Assembly: GCF_041925275.1 (NCBI RefSeq)
Contig: NZ_JBHEUZ010000006.1
Span: 124,001-188,000, forward strand
Reading direction: 5' to 3'
Length of the DNA stretch: 64,000 nt
Source: Parapedobacter pyrenivorans_A
GTDB taxonomy: Bacteria; Bacteroidota; Bacteroidia; Sphingobacteriales; Sphingobacteriaceae
The position numbers and the translations under genes are program-made. Positions 9,893-17,905 of this stretch are shown here, one piece after another (the stretch's first letter is position 1; every line of letters starts with the position of its first letter). A model generated the notes under the pieces. It was not told where the DNA came from. It saw only the letters and a list, made by a program, of their open reading frames with translations, and did not search any database.

Positions 9893-10785
9893 GATTTTAC
9901 AATTATACGAAATAGTTTAAGGTAGTAACGATTCCGATGCAGGCAAGCCCTCACCAATGCTTGGAAAGCTAATAACATCTTGACCAATGTTGCTGTTGCA
10001 TTCCCTTTGGTCTTCCGGAAAAATTTCAGCCGGCTTGATTCGAAATATGCCGCCTTCGCAAGAGGCATGCTATCCCCTGGTTGATGCGACGCTCCTTCAA
10101 GATGAATAATTTGAACCGCTGGAAATAATATCGAACGGTAACCTGCTTTTTTCATCCGATAAGAAAGTTCAGTCTCTTCAAAATAAAGAAAAAAATCGGT
10201 ATCGAACCCGCCTATTTTTTCGAACAACTCCTTTCTAACAAACATATCGGCTCCCGAAATATAATCAACGGGTTGCGGCTCGGAGTACGTATTCTTAACA
10301 GCTATCGAAAATTGCTTTTCAAACTTCCTTGGAAAAAAACGGTGAAGCCCCATCTCGAAAATAATTCCCTTAAGCGACGGGAAGTTGCCATACGAGGCTT
10401 GTTTCTCCATGCTTTCATTCACAAGATCACCCCCACAGCACCCCACCAGCGCATTGTCGGGGTGGTCCATGAAATGGACGAAAGTATTGGCAGCGTTGCC
10501 CAACAATAAGGTATCTGAGTTAAGGAAAAACAAATACCGCCCCCGTGCCAATTTCGCCCCTTGGTTGTTCGCGGCCCCAAAACCTAAATTATCCCCGTTG
10601 GCAATAAAAATCACGTCCGGTATTTCCCCCAATTTGTCCACGGAATCGCCACCGGAAGCATTATCTATGACAATAATCTCATAGGATTGCTGCTTGGTGT
10701 GATTTTGAATCGACCCAATGCAAGCTAGTACCAGATCCGGCGTACGGAAATTGACAATGATATAGGATACCGATATTCCTGCCAT
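9889..10785 (-). CDS. Glycosyltransferase family 2 (WbbL/rhamnosyltransferase type)
   Basis: This 298-residue GT2 enzyme carries SYIIVNFRTPD at the start, VIDNASGG, FGAANNQGA, the metal site FLNSDT and the late FLYFEETELSYRMKKAGY segment that is typical of WbbL-like rhamnosyltransferases and related enzymes. It follows the flippase gene by 11 bases and overlaps the epimerase start by four. It probably adds a sugar early in repeat-unit synthesis, but that is inferred from family and order only. Confidence 0.88.
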   Translation of the reverse strand: MAGISVSYIIVNFRTPDLVLACIGSIQNHTKQQSYEIIVIDNASGGDSVDKLGEIPDVIFIANGDNLGFGAANNQGAKLARGRYLFFLNSDTLLLGNAANTFVHFMDHPDNALVGCCGGDLVNESMEKQASYGNFPSLKGIIFEMGLHRFFPRKFEKQFSIAVKNTYSEPQPVDYISGADMFVRKELFEKIGGFDTDFFLYFEETELSYRMKKAGYRSILFPAVQIIHLEGASHQPGDSMPLAKAAYFESSRLKFFRKTKGNATATLVKMLLAFQALVRACLHRNRYYLKLFRIIVKS

Positions 10786-10796
10786 ATGGTTTCGTC

Positions 10797-12395
10797 CTAC
10801 CCTTCTGATCTGAATTTCTTGATGACATCACTCGCTTTCTGCCAGTATTGCACCACAAACAGCCGCTCTTCGAGCCGCAATATAAATAACAAAGCAAACA
10901 TAACGACCAGGATTATGCAGCCATTTACAATCAATACAGCAACGTCTGCGATGTCTCCTGGAATGAGCCCTGTCGTTAAATAGCTTCCAGCCACCACCAG
11001 CGCAAGGTAAATGAGGTACTTCGATGTAACCCCGAAAAGCAACCGCCGATTGGGGTAGGGGAAATATATAAATAAGGCCACGGCCGAAACACTATGTGCC
11101 ACGATAAACGACAGCGGAAATGTGTTTGCTCCGAACCGCTCATAAAATAATAGGTTCAACCCGATCATAATAAATTGGGCTAACACCCCAAAAAAAGCAT
11201 AAATCCTTCCCTTGTTGGTAGCCAGCAAGGCTAATCCAAATATAATATAGAAAAAGTTAATCAATGCCGACCACGCGTAGTAATTGGCGAGGCTGCTGAT
11301 TTTGGTGATCGCTTCAAATGACATTTGTTCTTTGTGGTACAAAATCACTCCTATCAACTCGTGGGCCGAGGAGCATAGAAACGCTATGAATGCTGTGATG
11401 ATAAGAAAGCCAAATTGGTAAATTTGTTTGAAATCATTCAAAAAACCATTAGGATCACGCTTCGCGAATCGGCTGGAAAGTACCGGCACTAGCATGGTAA
11501 GTAACACGCTCGTCAACACATTGATGGGGATATCAACAAACTTTCGCGAATAATCCAACATCGACACTACCCCTTCTCCCAACATGTTACCTAATGCTTT
11601 CTCCACTAGGAAATTGACTTGAATAAAAAAATAAGGGATAAAGAAGGGCAATGCATAGATAAAAAAGGGCTTGAAATCACCTAACCTTATCTTTGTACTA
11701 CCCGAAAAAACGGGTACTTTCCGAAGGTATACCTCATAGCCCACGAGAGAAAGCATCAATACCAGGCCAATGTAATATGAAACTGCCAATGCATAGATTC
11801 CGATGTGAGGGGCCAACAGGACCATGCTGACAACGTTGACCAACGCTGCCACACAATTGGAAATCTCCGGCACAAAAAAGGAATTATAGGCGTTGAGTAT
11901 GCTGATACCCAACTGGCTGAACTGGTCGAACAATAAGGAAGGGGTAACAACCAACAGCATCAACACCAACGCAGCGATCTGCTCCTGTTCATATGCGGGT
12001 GCGAGCATGCGTGCAATCGGATATCGGAAAGCAAATAAACAACCGATCAGAAGCAGTGTAATCATCAAGGTGACCAACAACAATGACCGTACTCGTTCCA
12101 ATACGCGTTTTTCGCCCTGTTCTTCCCGAAGGATGATAAACTTGGCCCTGAACGTTTCATTAATCGGTCCCCAAACCGCCAAGTTTACTACCACGATGCC
12201 GTTCAGTGCGATCAGCCACATGTCCCGATCTAGGGAAACACCGAAGTATTTGGCCGCTAATGACAATCCGACAACTGAAAAAGCTAATTTGGTAAACCGA
12301 AGGATGAATAATATAATCGTTTTCCGTTTCAATTTCTTTTTCGGAGTGAGGTGCTTAAAGTCTTGCAAAGAAACGCTTATTTTAGTAAATTTCAT
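10797..12395 (-). CDS. Polysaccharide flippase, MurJ/Wzx-type (MOP superfamily)
   Basis: This polytopic membrane protein of 532 residues has roughly 12-14 hydrophobic segments after a basic N-terminus. It is the likely exporter that flips lipid-linked repeat units across the inner membrane. The region around YALPFFIPYFFIQVNFLVEKALGNML, and the polar loop after it, resemble MviN/MurJ more than classic Wzx. The ATG at 12395 is chosen over a TTG at 12413. It is the first gene of the exopolysaccharide operon as seen here and diverges from the oxygenase gene at 12534. Confidence 0.82.
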   Translation of the reverse strand: MKFTKISVSLQDFKHLTPKKKLKRKTIILFILRFTKLAFSVVGLSLAAKYFGVSLDRDMWLIALNGIVVVNLAVWGPINETFRAKFIILREEQGEKRVLERVRSLLLVTLMITLLLIGCLFAFRYPIARMLAPAYEQEQIAALVLMLLVVTPSLLFDQFSQLGISILNAYNSFFVPEISNCVAALVNVVSMVLLAPHIGIYALAVSYYIGLVLMLSLVGYEVYLRKVPVFSGSTKIRLGDFKPFFIYALPFFIPYFFIQVNFLVEKALGNMLGEGVVSMLDYSRKFVDIPINVLTSVLLTMLVPVLSSRFAKRDPNGFLNDFKQIYQFGFLIITAFIAFLCSSAHELIGVILYHKEQMSFEAITKISSLANYYAWSALINFFYIIFGLALLATNKGRIYAFFGVLAQFIMIGLNLLFYERFGANTFPLSFIVAHSVSAVALFIYFPYPNRRLLFGVTSKYLIYLALVVAGSYLTTGLIPGDIADVAVLIVNGCIILVVMFALLFILRLEERLFVVQYWQKASDVIKKFRSEG

Positions 12396-12428
12396 CGATA
12401 TGTCTATTTTCAACGGTCAATCGGGAAG

Positions 12429-12458
12429 GAAAAGTTTGTTTTGAACCACAAACTTTTC
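12429..12458. repeat. 11-bp inverted repeat inside the 2OG-oxygenase promoter
   Basis: Two perfect 11-base arms (12429-12439 and 12448-12458) are separated by eight bases. The dyad covers the -33 element of the plus-strand promoter and ends just before its -7 element. It is 34 bases upstream of the flippase start on the other strand. It could be an operator for either divergent gene or form a hairpin in the flippase leader. The position fits a repressor site better than a terminator, because no U-run follows. Confidence 0.5.
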
Positions 12459-12466
12459 TAAGTTTG
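12435..12466 (+). promoter_or_regulatory. Bacteroidota-type promoter for the 2OG-oxygenase gene
   Basis: TTTG at 12435-12438 is followed, after exactly 20 bases, by TAAGTTTG at 12459-12466. This matches the Bacteroidota housekeeping promoter (-33 TTTG, -7 TANNTTTG). The predicted transcription start is near 12473, giving a leader of about 60 bases before the ATG at 12534. Confidence 0.65.
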
Positions 12467-12533
12467 ACCAATAGTGCGCTAACGAACTGCCGTGTCGGCA
12501 TAGGCAGCGTTACCATTGTTTAAATAACTACGA

Positions 12534-13367
12534 ATGAAGCGTTATATCAATGAGCAATATTTGAATTTATCAGCTGTTGCTAGCGACCATGCAGACCAGT
12601 ATGCCAATGCATCGCCTTTCCCCAGCATCTATTTCAAGAATTTTTTCAATCCCGATATTTTGGAGCGCGTGCTTGAAGAGTTTCCCGACCTCGCCAAAAA
12701 AGATGCGGTAAGATTCGACAATCCAAATGAAAAGAAATTAGGTGGGAAAGGTGAACATCCATTTGGCGAGGAGACGAAAAAATTCATGCATTTTCTTAAT
12801 TCGCAGCCTTTCCTGGAGTTTTTACAGCAACTGACCGGCATACAGGAGACCTTAATCGGCGACCCCTATTTCGTCGGCGGTGGATTACACGAAATCAAAC
12901 GGGGTGGGTTGTTGAAGATTCACGCGGATTTCAATAAACATCCCATATTGAAATTAGACAGACGCATCAATGCCTTGGTATACCTCAACAAGGATTGGAA
13001 CGAGGAATATGGCGGGCACTTCGAACTTTGGGATAAGACGATGACCCGTTGCGAAAAGAAAATCCTACCCGAATTCAATACGCTGGCTATTTTCTCTACA
13101 ACGACGTTCTCTTACCATGGTCACCCCAATCCACTGGAGTGCCCGGAAGACCGCAGCCGGAAATCCTTGGCGCTCTATTATTATTCCAACGGCCGGCCCA
13201 AGGAAGAAGTTGACCAAAGCTTAGCCCAGCACAGTACGATTTTCAAAGCGAGGGAGGGCCACGCAGGTGACGAGCATGTAAATAATAGTACCCCCCGGCC
13301 AAACCCAGTGAAACAATTTATCAAGGATTTGATTCCACCCATCTTCGTAAAACTCATGCGGCGGTAA
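12534..13367 (+). CDS. 2-oxoglutarate/Fe(II) oxygenase (prolyl 4-hydroxylase-like)
   Basis: This 277-residue protein has the facial triad and 2-oxoglutarate anchor of the prolyl-4-hydroxylase superfamily: HAD at residues 130-132, a distal His at 195 in SYHGHP, and a basic anchor at 209-210 (RK) before the last core strand. An N-terminal helical cap (residues 1-120) precedes the jelly-roll core, and a basic tail follows it. It should hydroxylate a protein or small molecule in the cytoplasm. It is transcribed divergently from the exopolysaccharide operon, which hints at, but does not prove, a role in modifying something made there. Confidence 0.82.
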   Translation: MKRYINEQYLNLSAVASDHADQYANASPFPSIYFKNFFNPDILERVLEEFPDLAKKDAVRFDNPNEKKLGGKGEHPFGEETKKFMHFLNSQPFLEFLQQLTGIQETLIGDPYFVGGGLHEIKRGGLLKIHADFNKHPILKLDRRINALVYLNKDWNEEYGGHFELWDKTMTRCEKKILPEFNTLAIFSTTTFSYHGHPNPLECPEDRSRKSLALYYYSNGRPKEEVDQSLAQHSTIFKAREGHAGDEHVNNSTPRPNPVKQFIKDLIPPIFVKLMRR

Positions 13368-13429
13368 CGGTTTTATAAATAAGAAAACCTTCGTCATGGA
13401 TCACTGTTGTTATCATTAACTGGTTCTAT

Positions 13430-14869
13430 ATGTTGGTTATGACGTGGAAATCACTTCCAAACAAAGCCTATCTCAACGGCAAATTCATTGCAAGACGTAA
13501 GACCTTTGATGTCGTTAACCCGGCAACGGGCGAGACGATCGCCTCGGTTCCCGATCTTACCGTGGCCGACTGCAAAAAAGCGATCGACCACGCTCACGGT
13601 GCGTGGCCAGCCTGGCGCGACACGGACGCAACACAGCGCAGCCGCACCGTGCGGAAATGGTACGATCTCATCATTGCCCATAAACAGGAGCTGGCGCGCA
13701 CCATGACGATGGAAAGCGGCAAGCCCCTGTCCGAAAGCCTTGCCGAGGTGGATTACGGCGCCTCATTCGTCGAATGGTTTGCAGAAGAAGCAAAACGGGC
13801 CTACGGCGAGACCATCCCGGCCACCAAAGCGGGCCAGCGGCTCATCACCATCCGCCAGCCGGTGGGTGTCGTGGCTGCCATCACACCATGGAACTTCCCG
13901 CTCGCCATGATTACACGAAAAGTGGCACCCGCCCTAGCCTGCGGCTGCACCGTGGTGTTACGACCGGCGTCGCAGACACCGCTTACTGCACTGGCGTTGG
14001 CCAAGTTGGCCCACGAAGCCGGATTCCCACCCGGTGTGTTTAATGTGGTAACAGGCAAGGATAGCAAAGGCATGGGTGAAGAATTGACCACCAACGAGCG
14101 AGTCAGGAAGATATCGTTCACCGGATCCACGGACGTAGGCCGAGCGCTGATGGCCAATGCCGCCATCACCATCAAAAAGATTTCTTTTGAGCTGGGCGGG
14201 AACGCGCCATTCCTCGTATTCGATGATGCTGACATCGATGCAGCCGTAACGGGGGCAATCACCGCGAAATTCCGCAATTCCGGCCAAACGTGCGTAGCGG
14301 TTAACCGATTCTACGTACAGGATGACGTGTTTAATGCATTTGCCAAAAAATTAACGGCCGCGGTCAAGAAATTGAAAGTCGGCAATGGCCTCGATGGCGG
14401 CATACAAGTGGGACCACTCATCAGCCAAGATGGGCTGGATAAAGTGAAAGCACACGTGAAAGATGCGATCGACAGTGGCGCCGAACTCCTTACCGGCGGT
14501 AAGGCAACGAAAGAGCTTTTCTACCAACCCACCGTTTTAACTAATTTAGCTGCATCGGCATTGATAGCCCGCGAAGAGACCTTCGGCCCGGTATGCGCAT
14601 TGTTTCGCTTCAAGACAGAAGCGGAAGGTATCGCCAAAGCAAATGACACCGAATTCGGATTGGCGGCCTACTTTTACAGTAGAGATGTAAACCGTTGCTG
14701 GCGGGTAGCCGAGCAGCTCGAATCGGGCATGGTAGGCATCAATACGGGGCTGGTGTCCAATGCAGCTGCACCGTTTGGCGGCGTCAAACAATCCGGCATC
14801 GGCCGTGAGGGTTCCAAGCATGGGCTGGATGAATACACGGAAATCAAGTACCTTTGTTTTAGTGAATAG
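13430..14869 (+). CDS. gabD: Succinate-semialdehyde dehydrogenase, NAD(P)-dependent
   Basis: This aldehyde dehydrogenase of 479 residues resembles GabD. The oxyanion Asn is at 155 (TPWNFP), the general-base Glu at 254 (ELGGN) and the catalytic Cys at 288 (NSGQTCV). The C-terminal PFGGVKQSGIGREG is typical of the GabD/YneI group. It would oxidise succinate semialdehyde to succinate. One oddity is that the NAD-contacting lysine of the usual KPA motif is an arginine here (R178 in VVLRPASQTP). It stands alone between unrelated genes, with no gabT or gabP nearby, so other aldehydes are possible substrates. Confidence 0.85.
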   Translation: MLVMTWKSLPNKAYLNGKFIARRKTFDVVNPATGETIASVPDLTVADCKKAIDHAHGAWPAWRDTDATQRSRTVRKWYDLIIAHKQELARTMTMESGKPLSESLAEVDYGASFVEWFAEEAKRAYGETIPATKAGQRLITIRQPVGVVAAITPWNFPLAMITRKVAPALACGCTVVLRPASQTPLTALALAKLAHEAGFPPGVFNVVTGKDSKGMGEELTTNERVRKISFTGSTDVGRALMANAAITIKKISFELGGNAPFLVFDDADIDAAVTGAITAKFRNSGQTCVAVNRFYVQDDVFNAFAKKLTAAVKKLKVGNGLDGGIQVGPLISQDGLDKVKAHVKDAIDSGAELLTGGKATKELFYQPTVLTNLAASALIAREETFGPVCALFRFKTEAEGIAKANDTEFGLAAYFYSRDVNRCWRVAEQLESGMVGINTGLVSNAAAPFGGVKQSGIGREGSKHGLDEYTEIKYLCFSE

Positions 14870-14909
14870 TTTTCCCCTATACAACAATCTTTACTATCCT
14901 ATCCCGTTG

Positions 14910-14917
14910 TACGTTTG
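14910..14917 (+). promoter_or_regulatory. Candidate -7 promoter element
   Basis: TACGTTTG matches TANNTTTG and would give a leader of about 60 bases for the gene at 14984. A clear TTTG at the expected distance upstream is missing; the nearest is TTTA at 14890-14893, slightly too close. The call rests on the -7 match only. Confidence 0.35.
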
Positions 14918-14983
14918 CACCTTACAGCAACTTTCAGTATACTTGTAGTAAAGATTATTAAAAAATCCTCACTAACGCTGACC

Positions 14984-15841
14984 ATGATGAAATATGCTTT
15001 CATTACCGTCTTGTTGAGTGTTTCCTTTTTATTTACCGCAACAGGGCAGCGAAACAGGGAGCCGTCTGCGGTCGGCTCGTTCCCCCGTCTTTCCTGGAAT
15101 ATCGTGCAGCCGGATACGTCCAATAACGCTTTCTTCAAAAAGTACCCGTTCGTGAAATCGATCATGGCGTTCTTCGGGGCAAATCCGCCAACCACTTTCT
15201 ATTTGCAGTTTGATACGGCCATGACCGACGGGAAAGACGGCGAGCCGTTTGATATGGAATTTGAAGGCGATGCCTACCTATTCCGGAAACTATACAGCCC
15301 GATCCATTTTGCAACGCCGTCTTTTACGTCCGTTTACGTTGACGGGGATAACAACCCCGGAAAAACGAGCAGAAGTACGTGGATGGTTATCCATAGTGAT
15401 TCTGTCGTATATTATGGTTATGAATCGTACCGGTTAATCGGCAAATCCGGTGGCAATTTTGACATGTTTACGCCACGGTTTAAAGGCGAAATTGATTCGG
15501 TAAGTCACGCAATAACGAGCGCATACCAAGTAAGCGGCGTAAAGCCATCGGGGGATTCGATTTTGGTCTTTGGCGGTGTCGTCAACCAAACGGGATATTT
15601 GCCGAGATTGGACCTGCTGTCCGGTGATGCGACCTCCTTTTCCGAATGGATAAAGTCCCAACTCGAAACCGTATTCGTATCCGAGAACATCGTTGTCGAA
15701 CAAGCCAAATGGACATCCGGGATCTACCATTCGTCGGGCAGGCCGGCGCGTGTCCCCATAAAATTGTATGTGCAATTGGAAGCCGATGGGACGGTAACGA
15801 TCATTCCCACACCATCTGCCCTGTCATCGGCAAGTGATTAA
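14984..15841 (+). CDS. Secreted protein of unknown function, TonB-C-like tail (paralogue 1)
   Basis: I do not recognise a named family. The ATG at 14984 gives 285 residues with a clean signal peptide ending near ATGQ (about residue 23). The mature part includes NAFFKKYPFV near the start and an ILVFGGVVNQTGYLPRLDLL strand pair, and then a W-x-SGIY...GRPARVPIKLYV segment. This last part resembles the C-terminal domain of TonB (ligand-free beta strands with a W-P-A turn). The next gene encodes a diverged paralogue with the same landmarks. Both are probably periplasmic or surface proteins. A start at TTG 14915 is rejected. Confidence 0.6.
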   Translation: MMKYAFITVLLSVSFLFTATGQRNREPSAVGSFPRLSWNIVQPDTSNNAFFKKYPFVKSIMAFFGANPPTTFYLQFDTAMTDGKDGEPFDMEFEGDAYLFRKLYSPIHFATPSFTSVYVDGDNNPGKTSRSTWMVIHSDSVVYYGYESYRLIGKSGGNFDMFTPRFKGEIDSVSHAITSAYQVSGVKPSGDSILVFGGVVNQTGYLPRLDLLSGDATSFSEWIKSQLETVFVSENIVVEQAKWTSGIYHSSGRPARVPIKLYVQLEADGTVTIIPTPSALSSASD

Positions 15842-15856
15842 CCTCAGCGACTGTAT

Positions 15857-16663
15857 ATGGACAAAAAATGGTATCTTGCATTTCTTTTCAACGCCCTTAC
15901 GGCCATCGCCATAGGGCAAGAAAACCTCCTAGCCATGTTTAAGCTGGGCTTTCCAAATACATCAAACCAAGCGTTTTTTGCAAAACATCCGGATATTGTA
16001 CGTATTGTTGTCGATTACGAGTCGGAAATACCTGCTTCCGTGGCATTTGTGAGGCATTCCGAAAAAGAACAAGTCGAACCGTTGGGCCGAGAGAACGCCA
16101 GGAGGTACAGCAGTTCGTTGGGTTATATCGATTTGCCTCCACTACCGCAAGTCGCAATCGACTACGGAGCCGATATCACAGGACTGCAGGACAGCAACAA
16201 TTACTATACTATCCAGGCCGTGGTTACCGTTGATTCCATCCATTATGATTTTTCCCATTGGTGTAAGCCAGATGCAGCAAACGCAGCCTATCTTCATACC
16301 CGTCCAAATTCCATTGCCCGCTTTGCGGGAGACATCAGCGACCTGAACGCCATCCTGAACCGGAAGTACCGATTGCCCGATGGGCAGGCAGCGAACGACT
16401 CTGTTTTTAATTTCGGTGGAGCCATTTCGGAAGACGGCTTGTTGGTCGATTTTCGGATGAGTACTGGGATTCCTTCGGAAGTCTCCGACACGATTGGGTA
16501 CAAATTGCAATCCCTTGGAGCTGTCTGGCATAGGGAGTGGGATAGCCGCCTGCACCGCCGTTACCAATACATGGGGGTTGTTTGCCGCATCAATCCGGAC
16601 GGCACAGCAACACTTTTGACGAGGCGGACACTTCGCATCAATGGCGGTCGCATGCCCGATTAG
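15857..16663 (+). CDS. Secreted protein of unknown function (paralogue 2)
   Basis: This 268-residue protein has a short hydrophobic signal (residues 5-20, ending IAIGQ). It shares landmarks with the preceding gene in the same order: SNQAFFAKHPDIVRIV against SNNAFFKKYPFVKSIM, FNFGGAISEDGLLVDF against LVFGGVVNQTGYLPRL, and a final INPDGTAT against LEADGTVT. The pair therefore arose by tandem duplication followed by strong divergence. The genes are 15 bases apart and probably cotranscribed. The function is unknown. Confidence 0.6.
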   Translation: MDKKWYLAFLFNALTAIAIGQENLLAMFKLGFPNTSNQAFFAKHPDIVRIVVDYESEIPASVAFVRHSEKEQVEPLGRENARRYSSSLGYIDLPPLPQVAIDYGADITGLQDSNNYYTIQAVVTVDSIHYDFSHWCKPDAANAAYLHTRPNSIARFAGDISDLNAILNRKYRLPDGQAANDSVFNFGGAISEDGLLVDFRMSTGIPSEVSDTIGYKLQSLGAVWHREWDSRLHRRYQYMGVVCRINPDGTATLLTRRTLRINGGRMPD

Positions 16664-16865
16664 CAGCTGAATACATCCAGTACCAAGCCTGTCCCAAGCA
16701 TAGTCGGTCGGCTGCTCTATTGCCGTGAGTCATCCGTCATCGATACCCTGAAGCGACGCATCAGATGGTGAGTAGAAAATAAACTAGTCATGCTTATTCC
16801 CTTCCTGCCAAAGGGTTGTCACCAGCCGAGACGAGCTTTGCTGTAGAAATTAAAATACAGGCAAA

Positions 16866-17360
16866 ATGGACATCATCAAAGAATTATTGGCAGAATTGGA
16901 AAGCGAAACAGCAACCACCCGCAAAATGCTGGCGCTGGTACCGGAAGATCGGTTCGACTGGTCACCACACCCCAAAAGCATGACGTTGAAACAATTGGCG
17001 ACGCATATCGCCGAAATCCCATCGTGGTATGCAATAGCGGTAGATGAGGATGTGTTGGACTTCAACGAGGGAAATTACACACCCACGCCAGTCGGCAGCA
17101 ACGCTGACCTGCTAGCGCTATTTGAAAAATCGTACCAGACAGGTAAGTCAGCGCTGGAACGTCTACCCGAAAACTTGCTGAACAAGCCGTGGACGATGCG
17201 CGGCGGCGATGTGGTGTACCTCGATACGAACAAGTATGGCATGGTGCGCCATGCATTTGCCCAAACAATACACCACCGCGCACAATTGGGTGTCTTCCTG
17301 CGTTTGCTGGATATTCCGATACCGGGCAGCTACGGACCAAGTGCTGATGAAATGGGGTAA
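16866..17360 (+). CDS. DinB-superfamily protein
   Basis: This 164-residue four-helix protein has the DinB metal-site histidines: H47 in LATHIAEIP, H129 in MVRHAF and H136/H137 in QTIHHRAQ. DinB-fold proteins include thiol transferases that use bacillithiol or mycothiol and damage-inducible proteins of unknown role. The ATG at 16866 follows a purine-rich AATACAGGCAAA. It stands alone about 200 bases after the paralogue pair, and the repeat array begins 31 bases after its stop codon. The precise activity cannot be read from the sequence. Confidence 0.85.
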   Translation: MDIIKELLAELESETATTRKMLALVPEDRFDWSPHPKSMTLKQLATHIAEIPSWYAIAVDEDVLDFNEGNYTPTPVGSNADLLALFEKSYQTGKSALERLPENLLNKPWTMRGGDVVYLDTNKYGMVRHAFAQTIHHRAQLGVFLRLLDIPIPGSYGPSADEMG

Positions 17361-17391
17361 GGTATCTTGATCAGGGGGACATAGTGGTTTC

Positions 17392-17672
17392 CCCTTGGTA
17401 AAATCGAGTTTTACCTTGGTCGATTTGAATTTGACCACGATACACTTCGATTTCACCATGGTATGTTTTGATTTTACCTACGGTCATTCAAATTTTACCT
17501 AGGTCCATTTGTATTTTACCGTGGTCATTCCCCATCCAACCTAGGTAATGTTGGTTTTGACCATGGTAGACACCAGTTCGACCTAGGCGAATTTCGATTT
17601 TACCGTGGTAAGTTTCGTTTTGTCCATGGTAGATTCCCGTTTTACCTAGGTAAATTCCGATTTTACCTAGGT
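17392..17672. repeat. Tandem array of 14 units, exact 21-bp period, palindromic cores
   Basis: Fourteen units start at 17392, 17413, 17434 and so on every 21 bases to 17665, with no drift. Each has a core ACC-NN-GGT (or one-base variants) followed by about 13 mostly A/T bases ending in a T-run. The two central bases vary: TA (17497, 17539, 17581, 17644, 17665), AT (17455, 17560, 17623), TT (17392, 17413), GT (17518, 17602). Unit 3 has ACCACGAT, and unit 5 has a nine-base core ACCTACGGT while keeping the 21-base length. The array fills the gap between the DinB gene and pepT. No gene is visible in it. Confidence 0.95.
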
Positions 17673-17684
17673 CAGCTTTTTGCA

Positions 17685-17708
17685 AAAAACGCAAAAACCG
17701 ACGTTTTT
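17685..17708. repeat. Short inverted repeat after the 21-bp array
   Basis: Arms AAAAACG (17685-17691) and CGTTTTT (17702-17708) are separated by ten bases. They lie between the last array unit and the longer hairpin at 17735-17785. On the plus strand the second arm ends in five T, so a weak terminator is possible. Confidence 0.4.
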
Positions 17709-17734
17709 GACACCACCAGCACATATTCACAAAA

Positions 17735-17785
17735 AAAAGTGCGCCAAAAAGATTTTCGGGGTATGCTGAAAAATGGCGCACTTTT
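17735..17785. repeat. 12-bp perfect inverted repeat, 27-base loop
   Basis: Arms at 17735-17746 and 17774-17785 (AAAAGTGCGCCA and its complement) are perfect. The A-run on one side and the T-run on the other would make it act as a terminator in either direction, though the 27-base loop is long for that. It lies between the 21-bp array and the pepT promoter. Confidence 0.6.
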
Positions 17786-17865
17786 ATTTGCTTTTCTCCT
17801 TTGGAAGACTTTGGGCTGACGACAGGCGCGTTATGCAAGATGCGATTCGGATAGCTCATAATTCG

Positions 17866-17897
17866 TTTGTATTTCGAACTAACTTTATCTAAGTTTG
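17866..17897 (+). promoter_or_regulatory. Promoter of pepT
   Basis: TTTG at 17866-17869, exactly 20 bases, then TAAGTTTG at 17890-17897. Transcription should start about seven bases further on, at 17903-17906. The pepT ATG is at 17906, so the transcript would be leaderless or nearly so. Confidence 0.7.
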
Positions 17898-17905
17898 GCG
17901 CTACC

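Noticed and set aside
17392..17672. CRISPR array
   Set aside because: Units are 21 bases with no separate unique spacers, and there are no cas genes.
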